Positions 26,201 through 29,333 of a DNA stretch of 64,000 nt are shown here, piece after piece. A program made the translations under genes and the position numbers. Origin of the DNA: Oligoflexia bacterium (GTDB taxonomy: Bacteria; Bdellovibrionota; UBA1018); the NCBI GenBank assembly GCA_903935335.1, contig CAIZRG010000006.1, forward strand, positions 1-64,000. The letters are read 5' to 3'. Position 1 is the first letter of the stretch. Each line of letters opens with the position of its first letter. The notes under the pieces are model-generated. The model searched no databases, had not been told where the DNA came from, and saw only the letters and a list, made by a program, of their open reading frames with translations.

Positions 26201-28498
26201 CTGATTATTTCCAGCCACAGAGCTGATCACATAACCTTGACCCACCGAGGTTAAATTGAAATTGACCGTTAAGCCTCGAGTAGAGGCTTGAATAACAGTG
26301 GAACCCACCGTACTTCCTGCTGTGTAATTCACCTGAGCATATCCGTTTGAATCAGTTGTTGCTGTACTTGCACTCAATGTCCCTACTGGACCACTCAGAA
26401 CTGAAAACGTGACAGTCTCTCCAGGTGCAATTTGAGTATTGTTCGTCACTAGAACCCGAAGCGGTGCTAAGTAAGGGGTCGAAATAATAGCAGTTTGAAG
26501 ATCTCCTCCAGACCTTGAAAGCACGTAGCCTTGATTTTGAACCGTTAAATTAAAATCAATGAATTTAGCCCCATAGACGACCCTCACGCCCAGAGGTCCT
26601 GGGGTCATGCCTGCTATAACATTCGTAGAAGCAATTCCAGAGGAATCCGTTGTCACTTGAGCGGAACTCAGAGAACCACTCCCGCTATTGATTGTGAATA
26701 AAACAGATGTATTACTGAGAGCAACGTCATCCTGGGTTAACTGAACAAAAAGTGGATAAGCAAAAGAAGAACCTGCTCGAGCGGCTTGTCCATCTCCTGA
26801 CAAAGCACTCAAAACTAGTCCAGAGGTCTGAACGGTTAAGTGAAAAAAAGCTGTCTTTAAATTTGAAAAAGCTTGAATCGTACTCATTCCAGCTGTCGAA
26901 CCTGCTGTAAAAACAGTCTGAGCATAACCCGATGAGTCCGTCACAGGAGAAGGAGGATTAAAAGTTCCTGAAGCACCACTGCTCACACTGAAATCAACAG
27001 CCTGACCGGAAACAGCAACTCCATTATTGACCAGCTGAACTTTCAGTGGAATAGAAAAAGTAGTATTGACTTTACCCGTCTGATTATCGCCCGTTGCTGG
27101 GTTTAAAGCAAAACCAGGCCCATTGATCGTTAAATTAAAATTGGTATTGACTTGATTGGAGGTGGCTTGAATCACTACAGACCCAAGTGTGCTGCCTGCA
27201 TTAAAATTCACTTGTGCATAACCATTCACATCGGTTGTAGCAGTATCAGAAGGACTAAAGGTTCCTGACTGCCCACTTAAGACCACATACTTGACTGCCA
27301 TATTTGCAGCTGGAAGACCATTGTAAAGCAGCTGAACCCCAAGAGGTGATTGAAAAAGATTGGAGACTAAAGCAGACTGATGATCTCCACTGACAGTCTT
27401 TAAAACATACCCTTGTCCTGTGACATTCAAATTAAAATTAACTGTTTTTCCATTCACGGAAGCCTGAACGACACCAGGACCCATCACATTTCCTGCAGTG
27501 AAATTCACTTGAGCAAAGCCATTTCCATCGGTTGTTACAGTTGAAGCACTTAAGCTTCCAGGTTGACCACTGATCACCTGATAGTTCACTGTGGCACCAC
27601 TCCAAACTGATCCGTTATTAAAAACTTGAACCATCAGAGGAAAGGGAAACAATGATTGAACCAGAGTACTTTGATTATCTCCAGCAACCTTACTCAGTCC
27701 AACCCCAGTGTTTTGAATGTTTAAATTGAAATCAACAAACTTAGTCCCACTGCTTGCTCGAACAACAACATTTCCCGGAAAATCTCCGGCAGTCACAGAA
27801 ACTGTGGCAATGCCTGAACTATCTGTATAAGCAAACTGTGAAGGACTAAACACAACAGGGGGTCCACTCAGCACTGAAAAGAAAATAGGTGAACTGGACG
27901 CTGCTGCATTCCCTGCTAAGAGCTGAACCATGAGTGGACTGACATAAGCAGTATTCCTCATCGTGGACTGTGCGTCTCCTGAGAGAGGATAAAGAACATT
28001 AGCAGGAGGCGTTACAGTCAGACTAAAATCAACACTCAGAGAACCCGAAGTCGCTCTGACCAATGCAACCCCAGAAGTAGTTCCAGCTGTCACAGTAATT
28101 TGAGCATAGCCACTGTCATCTGTCATTACTAAATTCTGACTAATCGTAATCGGAATACCTATAGCAACAAAACCAACATTGACTCCAGAAAGAGGTTTTC
28201 CTCCTTGGAGAAGCTGAACGAGCAAAGGATATTGAAAAGAAGATGAAACCTCAGCTACCTGATTTCTCCCAATCACAGCACTTAAGGCTTTTACATTTGA
28301 ATTAGGATCACTTGATACAACAGCCACACCTCCAGCAGGAGCTCCCACCACTGAGTCTGCTGATTGTGGGACCTCACAGCTCGTCAGAAACAACCCTAAT
28401 AATGGCCCTAATAATGAAAAAACCAAACGAGATCGACGCAATAATAGCCGAAACGGATCTCCCTGCCTACAGTTCTGGGTTTTAGAATATTGAAGCAT
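2261..28498 (-). CDS. Giant 8,745-residue Ig-repeat and glycine-rich-repeat surface lipoprotein (putative adhesin)
   Basis: The N-terminus is a type II signal peptide with lipobox LTSC, giving lipidation at Cys41. Glu at +2 favours outer-membrane sorting. About residues 65-2655 hold 26 Ig-like repeats of about 99 residues with the Big_1-type signature TTDSNGYAQVNFTAGST. About residues 2655-3165 hold five invasin-type Ig domains (LTVTAKDAYGN and variants). The rest, to residue 8745, is 11 glycine-rich units of about 500 residues with motifs GGSHGGRGG, NPWESGSS, SANGG, GGGGRIAVYY and AGTIYLKN. The protein ends in a Cys-bearing tail (LKCSSNYTSGC). No autotransporter barrel, T1SS tail, LPXTG or T9SS domain is visible. 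A role as an extended surface adhesin is inferred from Ig-repeat architecture and from the adjacent MotAB/FliFG-like genes. The ribosome-binding site is weak and no clear promoter is seen in the 211-bp gap upstream. The frame is intact over 26 kb, so the gene is under selection. Confidence 0.9.
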   Translation of the reverse strand: MLQYSKTQNCRQGDPFRLLLRRSRLVFSLLGPLLGLFLTSCEVPQSADSVVGAPAGGVAVVSSDPNSNVKALSAVIGRNQVAEVSSSFQYPLLVQLLQGGKPLSGVNVGFVAIGIPITISQNLVMTDDSGYAQITVTAGTTSGVALVRATSGSLSVDFSLTVTPPANVLYPLSGDAQSTMRNTAYVSPLMVQLLAGNAAASSSPIFFSVLSGPPVVFSPSQFAYTDSSGIATVSVTAGDFPGNVVVRASSGTKFVDFNLNIQNTGVGLSKVAGDNQSTLVQSLFPFPLMVQVFNNGSVWSGATVNYQVISGQPGSLSASTVTTDGNGFAQVNFTAGNVMGPGVVQASVNGKTVNFNLNVTGQGYVLKTVSGDHQSALVSNLFQSPLGVQLLYNGLPAANMAVKYVVLSGQSGTFSPSDTATTDVNGYAQVNFNAGSTLGSVVIQATSNQVNTNFNLTINGPGFALNPATGDNQTGKVNTTFSIPLKVQLVNNGVAVSGQAVDFSVSSGASGTFNPPSPVTDSSGYAQTVFTAGSTAGMSTIQAFSNLKTAFFHLTVQTSGLVLSALSGDGQAARAGSSFAYPLFVQLTQDDVALSNTSVLFTINSGSGSLSSAQVTTDSSGIASTNVIAGMTPGPLGVRVVYGAKFIDFNLTVQNQGYVLSRSGGDLQTAIISTPYLAPLRVLVTNNTQIAPGETVTFSVLSGPVGTLSASTATTDSNGYAQVNYTAGSTVGSTVIQASTRGLTVNFNLTSVGQGYVISSVAGNNQTATVSAAFSSPLTVLLLKDGLPAANETVSFQITTSGMGGVFSSASATTDSNGHAQVNFTAGSTPGTNVIQASARGVTTNFNLTVTGAGQVLSKAAGDNQIAVVSTGFSAPLKVLLLNNGVPISGADVSYTVYSGQTGSFSPSIATATTDSNGNAQLNFIAGSTAGPSVVRASYNGTTSVDFNLTIVGQGAVLSSVAGDNQTAKVTTGFALPLKVLLTNNGQAVANTTVNFSVQSGSVSGTFGSASATTDTNGYAQVSFTAGSTSGSSVIQASAQVGSSSLSTLFHLTIQDAGIQLGILSGGGQSTPATHTFANPLIVQLTNNQLPYTNQSVTFTVYSGSGSVSSAQVSTDSSGFAQVNATAGASTGALVVRAAYSTQSVDFNLTVQNQGYVLTKAGGDVQSAAVSTAYAAPLRVLVNNNGQAAAGETVTFSVLSGPAGTLSSSTVTTDSNGYSQVNYTAGSTVGSTVIQASTRGLTVNFNLTSVGQGYVISAVAGNNQTATVSAVFPSPLTVLLLKDGLPAANETVSFQITTSGMGGVFSSASATTDSNGNAQVSFTAGSTPGANVIQASAYGMTTNFNLTIQSAGQVLSKAAGDNQIAVVSTGFSAPLKVLLLNNGAPISGANVSYTVYSGQTGSFSPSTATATTDSNGNAQLSFIAGSTAGPSVVRASYNGTTSVDFNLTIVGQGAVLSSVAGDNQTAKVTTGFALPLKVLLTNNGQAVANTTVNFSVQSGSVSGTFMNASPTTDANGFAQVSFTAGSTSGSSVIQASAQVGSSTVSTLFHLTIQDAGIQLGILSGGGQSTPATHAFANPLMVQLTNNQLPYANQSVTFTVYSGSGSVSAAQVSTDSSGFAQVNATAGVSTGPLVVRAAYSTQSVDFNLTVQNQGYVLTKAGGDVQSAVVSTAYAAPLRVLVNNNGQAAAGETVTFSVLSGPAGTLSSNTVTTDSNGYAQVNYTAGSTVGSTVIQAATQGLTVNFNLTSMGQGYMISAVAGNNQTAALSTVFSSPLTVQLLNNGLPAANETVSFQITTTGMGGTFSSASATTDSNGNAQVSFTAGSTVGTNVIQASARGMTTNFNLTITGAGQVLSKASGDNQIAVVSQSFATPLKVLLLNNGVPVSGADVSYTVFSGQTGSFSPSTATATTDSSGNAQLSFIAGSTAGPSVVRASYNGTTYVDFNLTIVGQGVVLSSVAGDNQTAKVTTGFALPLTVLLTNNGQAVANGTVNFSVQSGSVSGTFSSASATTDANGFAQVNFTAGSTSGAAIVQASAQVSSSTATTLFHLTVQNQGVLLSILSGNGQSTPATQAFANPLIVQLTNNQLPLANTPVLFTFYGSLVGTLSSTSVTTDSSGFAQVNVTAATTPGAMVVRAAYGTQYVDFNLTAQNQGYVLAKAGGDVQSAAVSIAYAAPLKVLLTHDGSPAQGQTVTFSVFSGPAGSLSSSTATTDSNGYAQVNYTSASTTGSTVVRASVQGLSVDFHLSVVGQGAVLSVVSGNSQTAFTSTQFTNPLIVQLLYDNAPAVNQTVAFGVQSSGVTGTLSLPSVTTDANGYAQVNFTAGITSGTAVVRATYLNVYADFNLTVSSSSYSLAIASGNNQTISTDGVSAPLRVFLTNTGNPSAGQTINYTIQSGVSGTFSSGSATTGSDGYAQVVFTAGSNPGSTVITASYNPQTTVTFNLTSQNPGYVLSIIGGNMQSGAPNTTLSNALKVQLLNNNQPVPNALINFGVSSGTGGTFSSDSASTDSSGIAQTNFTTGSAAGSYSISASYNSLSATFTETVVNQSGTLITILSGNNQSPAAIGSTLPLPLKVQVNYSGPGTPASGILVRFDITSGNGHINSSSNTALVTTDASGVAQVNFDLGTVGTANSLTATIVSVSGQVVSFNETGIIPTNSVVSLSQSTVTSSSPSLSADGSSVVTLTVTAKDAYGNVIPAGGQTVAFSKNAGTLVGSVQDFGNGTYTQVLRAPTSVTTNPISISATVGGNSLTSSAASISLVAGSISLATSTVTASPNPVPADSTSTALITVTLKDSLGNQVSQGGQTVTISSSIGTLIGSVQDVGNGTYTQTVQATLLAGVSTLTARVGGVPLNNSGTLTFSAGVPVLANSVILASPGSVPPDGFSFSVITLALKDANQNRLTTSANLPVVINATAGTWTGATQDNGDGTYQRALLSPLSASTAKVSATVNGVTVPKTTTVYFTNGGLGPDPAQSTVAVLGVTPIPGDGVSTATIKVSVKDSASNLIAGGGSNIVITPSAGKMLGSVTDNGDGTYVQVIQAPTTTTGVTAVISVTVDSLALYSQPTLAFYGGMSITNSVISAVPTTIAPTGTSTSTIFLTAKDANGTLIPVGGVAIGAGSGLALSTTKGTLLGTLTDNGNGTYYQLLQSSTTANDVAVVSGSLVGQPFSSTASVTFQAFTNLAGVTIDCSNISSYQNKSILVDSGTLTMNSLGSALSGANCASSFVFNTITLQNSAILTHSATTSTQAYGLTFSANSINIDSTSKIDVSGKGYPQVTANKFRVQGNIDASNQASNTNTISGGSYGGEGGTYDVTHFPAYAYGSIMQPTDLGSSAASGVGSSGAGGGQLKITITSGGALTNNGKITAAGGGSVLACNNASGSGGSVWITASTITGTGTIDANGGGTTGNCIGGGGGRVALYYTTLSGNFSYPTSTVASVTASGGIGNAAYRGAAAGTVFLQSQSKTYGDLVINNNSNSNNTRAATSIPTWVASNPINMTNTTIQMASALMADTYLSTKTPYLGWSIDPNIAVNATATEGDNYIYSIVSWDGTNYTVPTGSTMLAHATPSVPAQNMTLPILALDHLQISGLPIINTSAKILVYNGDLLSGPGNATLAMANLPAGLDFQNTGTISINGQSLGNSINIPLTLSGASLSLQNGTFTFSSALTVSRLSATNTNITAQDITATTNGVVLTGTTATVSSITASGAAGALQLSSSTVTLGKTKGTLSINLGGNLILASSSKLIQAATTLTTEKSLEISAAGLSIDSTSSIVADGAGFLSSGTTDYFRSFGNSDVKNVNAATGGVAAAGGSHGGRGGYTGTNAPSEVYGSLINPWESGSSGGKNVGITPANGGGIIRINLGTGSAALNGVISANGAAATSAGGGAGGSIYINTGTISGTTGTISANGGNGSSGYGGGGGRVALYYTSLPTTGNFVYNTTLPSSVTAYGGTGTAAAPATVGAAGTVYLKNTSAQTYGDLIINNNSVDTAFGGLNYTKIVMPSVSTSSSLTDTTLNKASYFNESIGGASSVFTGNLQGFYVQPNTAENSTQTITDDTLFKIISHDSNVLTTSSGMLTSGAAAGNSFKVSLVLDNFEIRGRSNVYTTGTIWAKSGDVTSNDATSAVMAGTLIGTGGVEYGTTVSPLGVFTGDATTKNSSNTTVYGTITFNRFNSNGSVTFNNGTYTTLDGLLAVGSLTASNLTYDPTSITSNSSITASTGSVSLSASTVKLGNITTLSVSGNLAVNNATSLTIKKLKSTAIPPVSNTGMNIGGQIQVLNSSTIYQEPTTLLAEYSLEMSAGSLTVDTTSKISADGRGYVPNTSGSLNYFRSFGNVDIQNILTNTSAQAGGSHGGRGGGVSSAHVSNEVYGSIVNPWESGSSGSYYSGTTPTNGGGIIRINLGTGTATVNGTISANAANSNGGAHPPGAGGSLYLRAGTLTGTTGVLSANGNANVSAPQIGGGGGRVAVYYTSFAGNFATPVNALASITAYGGAGSTQSGAAGTVYLFQTGVQTRGDLIINNGGSGVGTPSSSNLNYTRIVMPSNATPTAFSDTTLTRAGYFNESNYGYTGYLQGYSVQPNIAENTTPTLSDDHFFPILSHTANVLTTGSGMTGYASTGNTFRVGLILDGLELRNNAYVNFDGPVLSQGGDYASGDTVTAVVSGLFATGSSSFEFSPANTVSINAQNGSFVLGNSPTNGALLLSSGSFSAPGNMSVGSLSLTNVTSFTATGITGTGNISLTNSTMTLSTPKSTSFPPAPSWAITTGGSISLASSSTINQQTSTGTTEYSLEINASGLSIDGSSQINASGKGYQTGLAPNYNFRTFGNVNVPNVANSGAGDANTQVGGSHGGRGGGNGGHSANEVYGSFYNPWESGSSSPTTPGWTGGPGGGIIRINLNGGPATFVGNGPSGNGSIVANGIGSGYNMGGAGGSVYLNAGSISATGTLTGSNGIIQANGGSANGGGGGGRIAIFYTALSSTGNLIYPSTAFFSKVTAFGGTGGIGGGAGTVYLKNTISQTYGDLIVNNNSQGISIGSPNYTKINFPSNANSTGLTSNSLTAATNAFSELISSGVYANTTYLQGYSIRPNSNENSTPTMMDDNYFKINSNTSNVLSTASDLTTVASTTNPYQVGLILDNFEVRGNANIYATGPIWALSGDVASGDTVTANISGNIAGGGGVEFGATPNSMSSVSINALGGSVTFNSYPQTGALTLVGGTYTYSTPIVAGSLVLNGANVTMAIPKSTSTIPTPNYAINLSGSLQLINGGQLWQATTTQTTEYSLEIQAASLTIDSNSSSYISATGRGYAPPSGNNTVAGNSKFRGFGNVNVGNTNGDTNVAAGGSHGGRGGVSGGHYPNEVYGSFVNPWESGSSGGGWPGWGVCSGGGIIRINLGTGTATLLGNGGGNGAISANGSGGCNSGGAGGSVYLNAGAINSVSSSGVITANGGTSGNASGGGGRIAVYYTSLTGAMTIPNLYNSINAFGGSSAIGAAGTIYLKNPAQTFGDLLINNNGNTNNGNPTFTKMMIPTGTVANGLTGTTLSVSSSTYFNESIGAASPVYTGHLAGLSVQPNVAENSTSTLTDDHYFPIASHTGNVFTTISPYSGQDMRNYGATSSPFNTFNLALVLDSLEVRGNATFSPTGPVLVMSGDISSNDTSTVSWTGNLRAPGSYTSNSTFDATSLSSFEFGTLPGFTANPVGDITLSGGNYLFTRPIVANSLNLTGSTVLTMAIPKSQAIPSVPNYAISLTGALQLSSNAQLWQAATTLTTEYSLEIQAGSLSIDNSSAYISAMGRGYVPTTGNGTSPGNSKFRTFGNVDVGNINGDTNVAAGGSHGGRGGVSGGHYPDEVYGSFVNPWESGSSGGGWPGWSVCSGGGIIRINLGGGTATFLGNGGGSGAIVADGAGGCNSGGAGGSVYLSAGAINSTMSSAVITANGGSSSASGGGGRIALYYSSMTGAMNITNLYNSINAFGGASSAAAAGTIYLKNPTQVYGDLLINNNGTTNNGNPTFTRFVIPSGTSSNSLSATALGVSSPTYFYENIGTASPVYTGHLQGLSVQPNANENSTLTLTDDHYFPITSSTGNALTTSTSPNPDMTAYGSVGNTFKTALLLDSLEIRGGAMFSPTGPVLVMSGDITSNDTSTVSWNGTFSGPATLMGLSVLGTTSLGTVEFANLGAVTFTSGTVQTYHPMNLSSLTLNAASLWTGMVKSTAVPPVSSWAIQSSGTINLTNSSRIYQNYTTGTNEYSLEIKAANLSIDSTSNINADGRGYLGGALGASGVAPLGKFKSFGNVDVANANGDYSGAASQAGGSHGGRGGYNSSGAHVANETYGSIANPWESGSSGGSVSGWTSSSGGGIIRIDLGTGTLTLTNSNQISANGQTAGNAEGAGGSVYIKAGTLSLPSITNLITANGGSSTEGGGGGRIAIYYTSLTGGVVYTTIYNQITAFGGTGGTGGGAGTIFLKSAAQNYGDLLLNNNNAAMTIGGNGNYTRINIPSASTSTALTATSLSATGTSFNEGSYGYTGHLQGLSVQPYTGENSTTTLTDDHFFPIQSHTSSVLTTNTTPYPNMTAYTSDAGAAGAYPYRVGLILDNLEVRGKANVLATGPVLAYSGDISSGDTISVVMGGYFSGPLEFGTSPTSITNYTLNGGGALGSQPVNAANLTLQSGTFSSAAALNPTGSLTLSSATLTASNISPGGSLIITSSTVNSSNITAGGAVTLTSSTVNGGSLSNSGNISLTGSTMTLGMPRSTAVPTAPNWSINTTGNISLSSSSRITQTQTTASTEYTLEINAANLTIDGSSTVDAYGKGYAWTTPYRFKTFGNVDVTNINGDLAAGTASGGSHGGRGAYNGGHYPIESYGSFYNPWESGSSAGYNAGWSSCNGGGIVRINLSGTATLSGIGTGFGSVGAINASSPSICNLMGAGGSVYLKVSALSVPATAGVITANGGSGNQAGGGGGRVAVFYGSLTGAMTAANAYTSINAYGGAGGTGGAAGTVFLKSNSDAYGSLILNNNTVNNFGGMSFTKLNIPSGTASFSLSPTSLSVSGSAYFNEGSFGYTGHLQGLSVQPNASENSTLTLTDDHYFPILSQTSSALNTGTSTNVSSASDMTAYGSSGQNFNLALILDNFEARGYAYYLATGPILALSGDLSSNNTTTAVVAANSVPAGLAGVNTGPSYGLEFGTGVTTVSISPPNNNASYPFYFNGALGANVTLQNSAFTSNLSLNVGGSLTLSSATYNGTSLTSSGNISLTSSTMTLGMPKSTAIPTAPSWAINTTGNISLTSSSRITQTQTTASTEYTLEINAANLTIDASSTIDAYGKGYVWATPYRFKTFGNVDVTNINGDLTANTIAGGSHGGRGAYYSGGNYPNESYGSFYNPWESGSSAGYYSGGWSSCNGGGVVRINLSGTATLSGVGTGFGSVGAINASATNACNLQGAGGSVYLKAATISSPATAGMITANGGSGNQAGGGGGRIAIFYGTMTGGITAANVYNSINAYGGGGGSGGAAGTVFLKANSETYGSLILNSNTNTFGTPIFTAINIPSGTASFSLSPSSLSVSGSNYFNEGSFGYTGHLQGLSVQPNALENTTPQLADDHYFPILSHTSNMLNVGTSTNVNSASDMTSYASAGQNFNLALILDNLEIRSYAYYLATGPILALSGDLSSNNTTTAVVAGNSVPAGLAGINTGSSYGIEFGTNVNSVTISPTSNSGSYPFYFNGAPGAAVILQNSTFASSGPMTVGSLTVTGSNYFSNNTQIIASGAVNFTNSTVTTTGTSITAGGNIVLNNTIMTLGMPKSTTVPLSPSWAMNTPTGAIQLISNSILYQAPTTQTTEYTLELNGASLSIDNLSMISAIGRGYTSSGAAGKFRSFGNLDVQNLNGDLNSQAGGSHGGRGGVNGVGQNPPQTYGSIMNPWESGSSAGYVGGWSICPGGGIIRINLSGALSMTGTGPSTTPTGFSGGGWYANPGAISANGGGGCNVNGAGGSIYINAGSLTQSAGAASAVISANGGNYNQAGGGGGRIAVYYGSLAGSFSYPTLYNNITAFGSTTGTTCGGAGTIYLKSAAQTYGDLIVNNNGTSCNTTPIVMAASGAFPTATTDTTLTNSGYFNEPNTVSGNIGYTGHLQGFAVQPNMGENATTTLSDDHFFRITSHTSDVLTTVAGMNTYASTSNPFRIGLLLDNLEIRGKSNLTTSGPIFVTSGDVSSNDNTTAVVSGTLAGTGSLEFGSTVNSLTIDAGGTANIFALAGVSSGAVSLKNGTYNFSSFTAGSLALTSTILNGTSLGTSAGNFTMTSSTVNVSSLSTVGGSLSMSGSAVTTSTANIGGNLTIDSSSTLTAGNSTKTTPNVVVSGTLTVSNSSTLYSKATTLSQENYLYLSSGNVTVDTSSKINADGAGYPDPLSPGYFRTVGNINTRNINQDGSSSAGGSYGGRGGATSTHSTNEVYGNFKQPNYLGTSGGNFNAVGAGGGFIRATVSGTLSNSGTISANGVGSGDGGSGGSLWISTGTLTGTGGKFTANGGSGGNVSGGGGRIALYYNTITSGSSFDTGSKLVTQFNAYGGNTGNNATLSGAAGTIYFFKNSVQTYGDLLVNNTITANAATVFLRPATTAFDSLSSSGLTQAGAFTFSLSPTASVYDQLLGYYLNPRIDQNATGKLSDDTVFPITLVTASSLTTSGDPTTVSGSSSTYKLALVLDNLDVRGNAVLDFGNQNIRVLSGDLNSNDSVTFNQVGTINAGTVDVGTTVNWTGTASGTIGLKCSSNYTSGC
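2264..18985 (-). repeat. Eleven glycine-rich units of about 1.5 kb within the giant gene
   Basis: Each unit has the same order of parts. First comes a beta-helix-like S/T-rich strip ending in IDxxSxIxAxGKGY. Next is the GGSHGGRGG...YGSxxNPWESGSS block. Then comes GGGIIRINL...ANG...GGAGGSVYL...ANGG...GGGGRIAVYY, followed by AGTVYLKN...YGDLIINNN. The unit closes with YTGHLQGLSVQPN...DDHYFPI and LDNLEVRG...SGDxSSNDT. The NPWESGSS-coding points fall near 4803, 6402, 7938, 9522, 10959, 12423, 13902, 15387 and 17001, so the period is 1.44-1.61 kb. The first and last units (near 18600 and 3260) are more divergent. Units 5/6 and 8/9 are the most alike, pointing to recent neighbour duplications. Confidence 0.85.
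18985..20530 (-). repeat. Five invasin-type (Big_1/filamin-like) Ig domains within the giant gene
   Basis: Five domains of about 100 residues separate the N-terminal Ig array from the glycine-rich units. Each has the pattern xxSTVTAxPxxVPADGxS, then a TVTxKDxxGN strand, then GGxxVxxxxxxGTxxGSVxDxGNGTYTQ and an aromatic or hydrophobic end. The GDGTY/GNGTY turn and KDxxGN motif are characteristic of bacterial Ig-like domains in intimin/invasin-type adhesins. They are clearly a different subfamily from the 26 repeats before them. Confidence 0.8.
20530..28300 (-). repeat. Twenty-six Ig-like repeats of about 300 bp within the giant gene
   Basis: The repeats start with a motif such as VLSSVAGDNQTAKVTTGF, followed by PLxVxLxNNGxPxxG and a VSGxxGTFSSASATTDSNGYAQVNFTAGSTxGxxVIQAS strand pattern, and end FNLTVxGQG. 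The spacing is about 99 codons. By eye I count 26 copies, with the first two the most divergent. Copies 7 to 21 form three cycles of a five-domain super-repeat. Confidence 0.85.
22043..26527 (-). repeat. Three tandem copies of a five-Ig-domain super-repeat, period 1,494-1,497 bp
   Basis: The equivalent Tyr codon of the YVL(S/T/A)(R/K)xGGD domain lies at 26525-26527, 25031-25033, 23537-23539 and 22040-22042. The steps are exactly 1,494, 1,494 and 1,497 bp (498, 498 and 499 codons). Within each cycle the five domains follow the same order, opening YVL, YVIS, QVLSKA, VLSSVAGDNQ and LSILSG/LGILSGGGQ. This is block duplication, not single-domain slippage. The DNA of neighbouring cycles is nearly identical over long stretches. 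Confidence 0.85.
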
Positions 28499-28709
28499 AA
28501 TTAACTCTATGATCTCTTATAGGACTTTTTTGGTCAAGAATTAAGCAATCTTTATTTTAACTATTTAAATTTAGGGAAAACTCAATTGTGGTGATTTTTT
28601 AATATTTAAGAAGCCTAACGAAAGACACAGAAGCGATTTATAAAAATATTTTTTAAATATTTTTAATTTAAATTAATGGCTTGACTTCCTGGATGAGATG
28701 GCTTTTAGC

Positions 28710-29333
28710 CTAAAAAAAGATTCCAACCGTAAACCTAAGATCGTTTGCAGCTGTAGCTCCACCCAACGATAGGGTATCTTGTCTAACTCCTATAAACGCA
28801 GTCGTATCTAATGATACATTAAACTCATAGTTTATAAAAAATCCACTCCCTGCTAAACTTCGAACATCCACTGTACTGGTTAAAAACATCATTTCAGTGG
28901 TCACGCCAATTCTTAAACCCCCTGAGAATTTCTCATAAGAATGAAAAACATCCTGCTGAAAAAATGAAACCTTCTTTTCTTCTGCTCTCAATTTCCCTGT
29001 AAGGGCATAAACAAGCCTGACCCCAAACTCTCTATAAAGGTTAGCAAACCCTGAAAGATAACTCGCCTGACTAAAAGACCCAATAACTCCAAATTTATCA
29101 TTCATAGCATACTGAACTGCTAACCCTAAACCTAAACCAGAAACAGAAGCGCTGTTTCGACTCAACTGCACAAAATCAAATTCCAAAAAAAATCGAGCAT
29201 TATGAGGCTCACTTCTCACTTCAAGAGATTTAGATAATTCACCTGAAAAAGCTTTTGGAGAATAGAAAATTACAAATCCCAAAAGCATCGAAGAAAAAAC
29301 AAATAAACTGATTTTTTCTTTATATTTTTTCAC
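28710..29333 (-). CDS. Small outer-membrane beta-barrel protein
   Basis: A 207-residue protein starts at a GTG at 29333, preceded by GAAGAG at good spacing. An upstream in-frame ATG at 29369 would lengthen the n-region and the overlap with the previous gene to 50 bp. It has a signal peptide ending near AFSG, then alternating amphipathic strands such as FFLEFDFVQL, GLGLGLAVQYAM and FGVRLVYAL. The C-terminus is aromatic (RFTVGIFF), which is typical of BAM-assembled outer-membrane barrels. It is the last of the five-gene run before the giant gene and overlaps the FliF/FliG-like gene, so it is likely co-transcribed with it. It may be the outer-membrane partner of the motor-like module, which is inference. 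The exact family was not recognised. Confidence 0.7.
   Translation of the reverse strand: MKKYKEKISLFVFSSMLLGFVIFYSPKAFSGELSKSLEVRSEPHNARFFLEFDFVQLSRNSASVSGLGLGLAVQYAMNDKFGVIGSFSQASYLSGFANLYREFGVRLVYALTGKLRAEEKKVSFFQQDVFHSYEKFSGGLRIGVTTEMMFLTSTVDVRSLAGSGFFINYEFNVSLDTTAFIGVRQDTLSLGGATAANDLRFTVGIFF

Noticed and set aside
20530..28300. Regularly spaced ~300-bp repeats as a CRISPR or transposon array
   Set aside because: They are in frame, encode Ig-like domains and diverge in protein-like fashion.
2261..28498. Type I, T5SS or T9SS secretion of the giant protein
   Set aside because: No RTX repeats, C-terminal secretion tail, FhaB/TPS domain, beta-barrel or T9SS CTD is seen, and no matching transport genes are in the window.
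28499..28709. Promoter of the giant gene (TTGACC followed by TATAAG)
   Set aside because: The spacing between the two boxes is only 10 bases, and no better pair was found. A promoter is likely to exist but cannot be placed.
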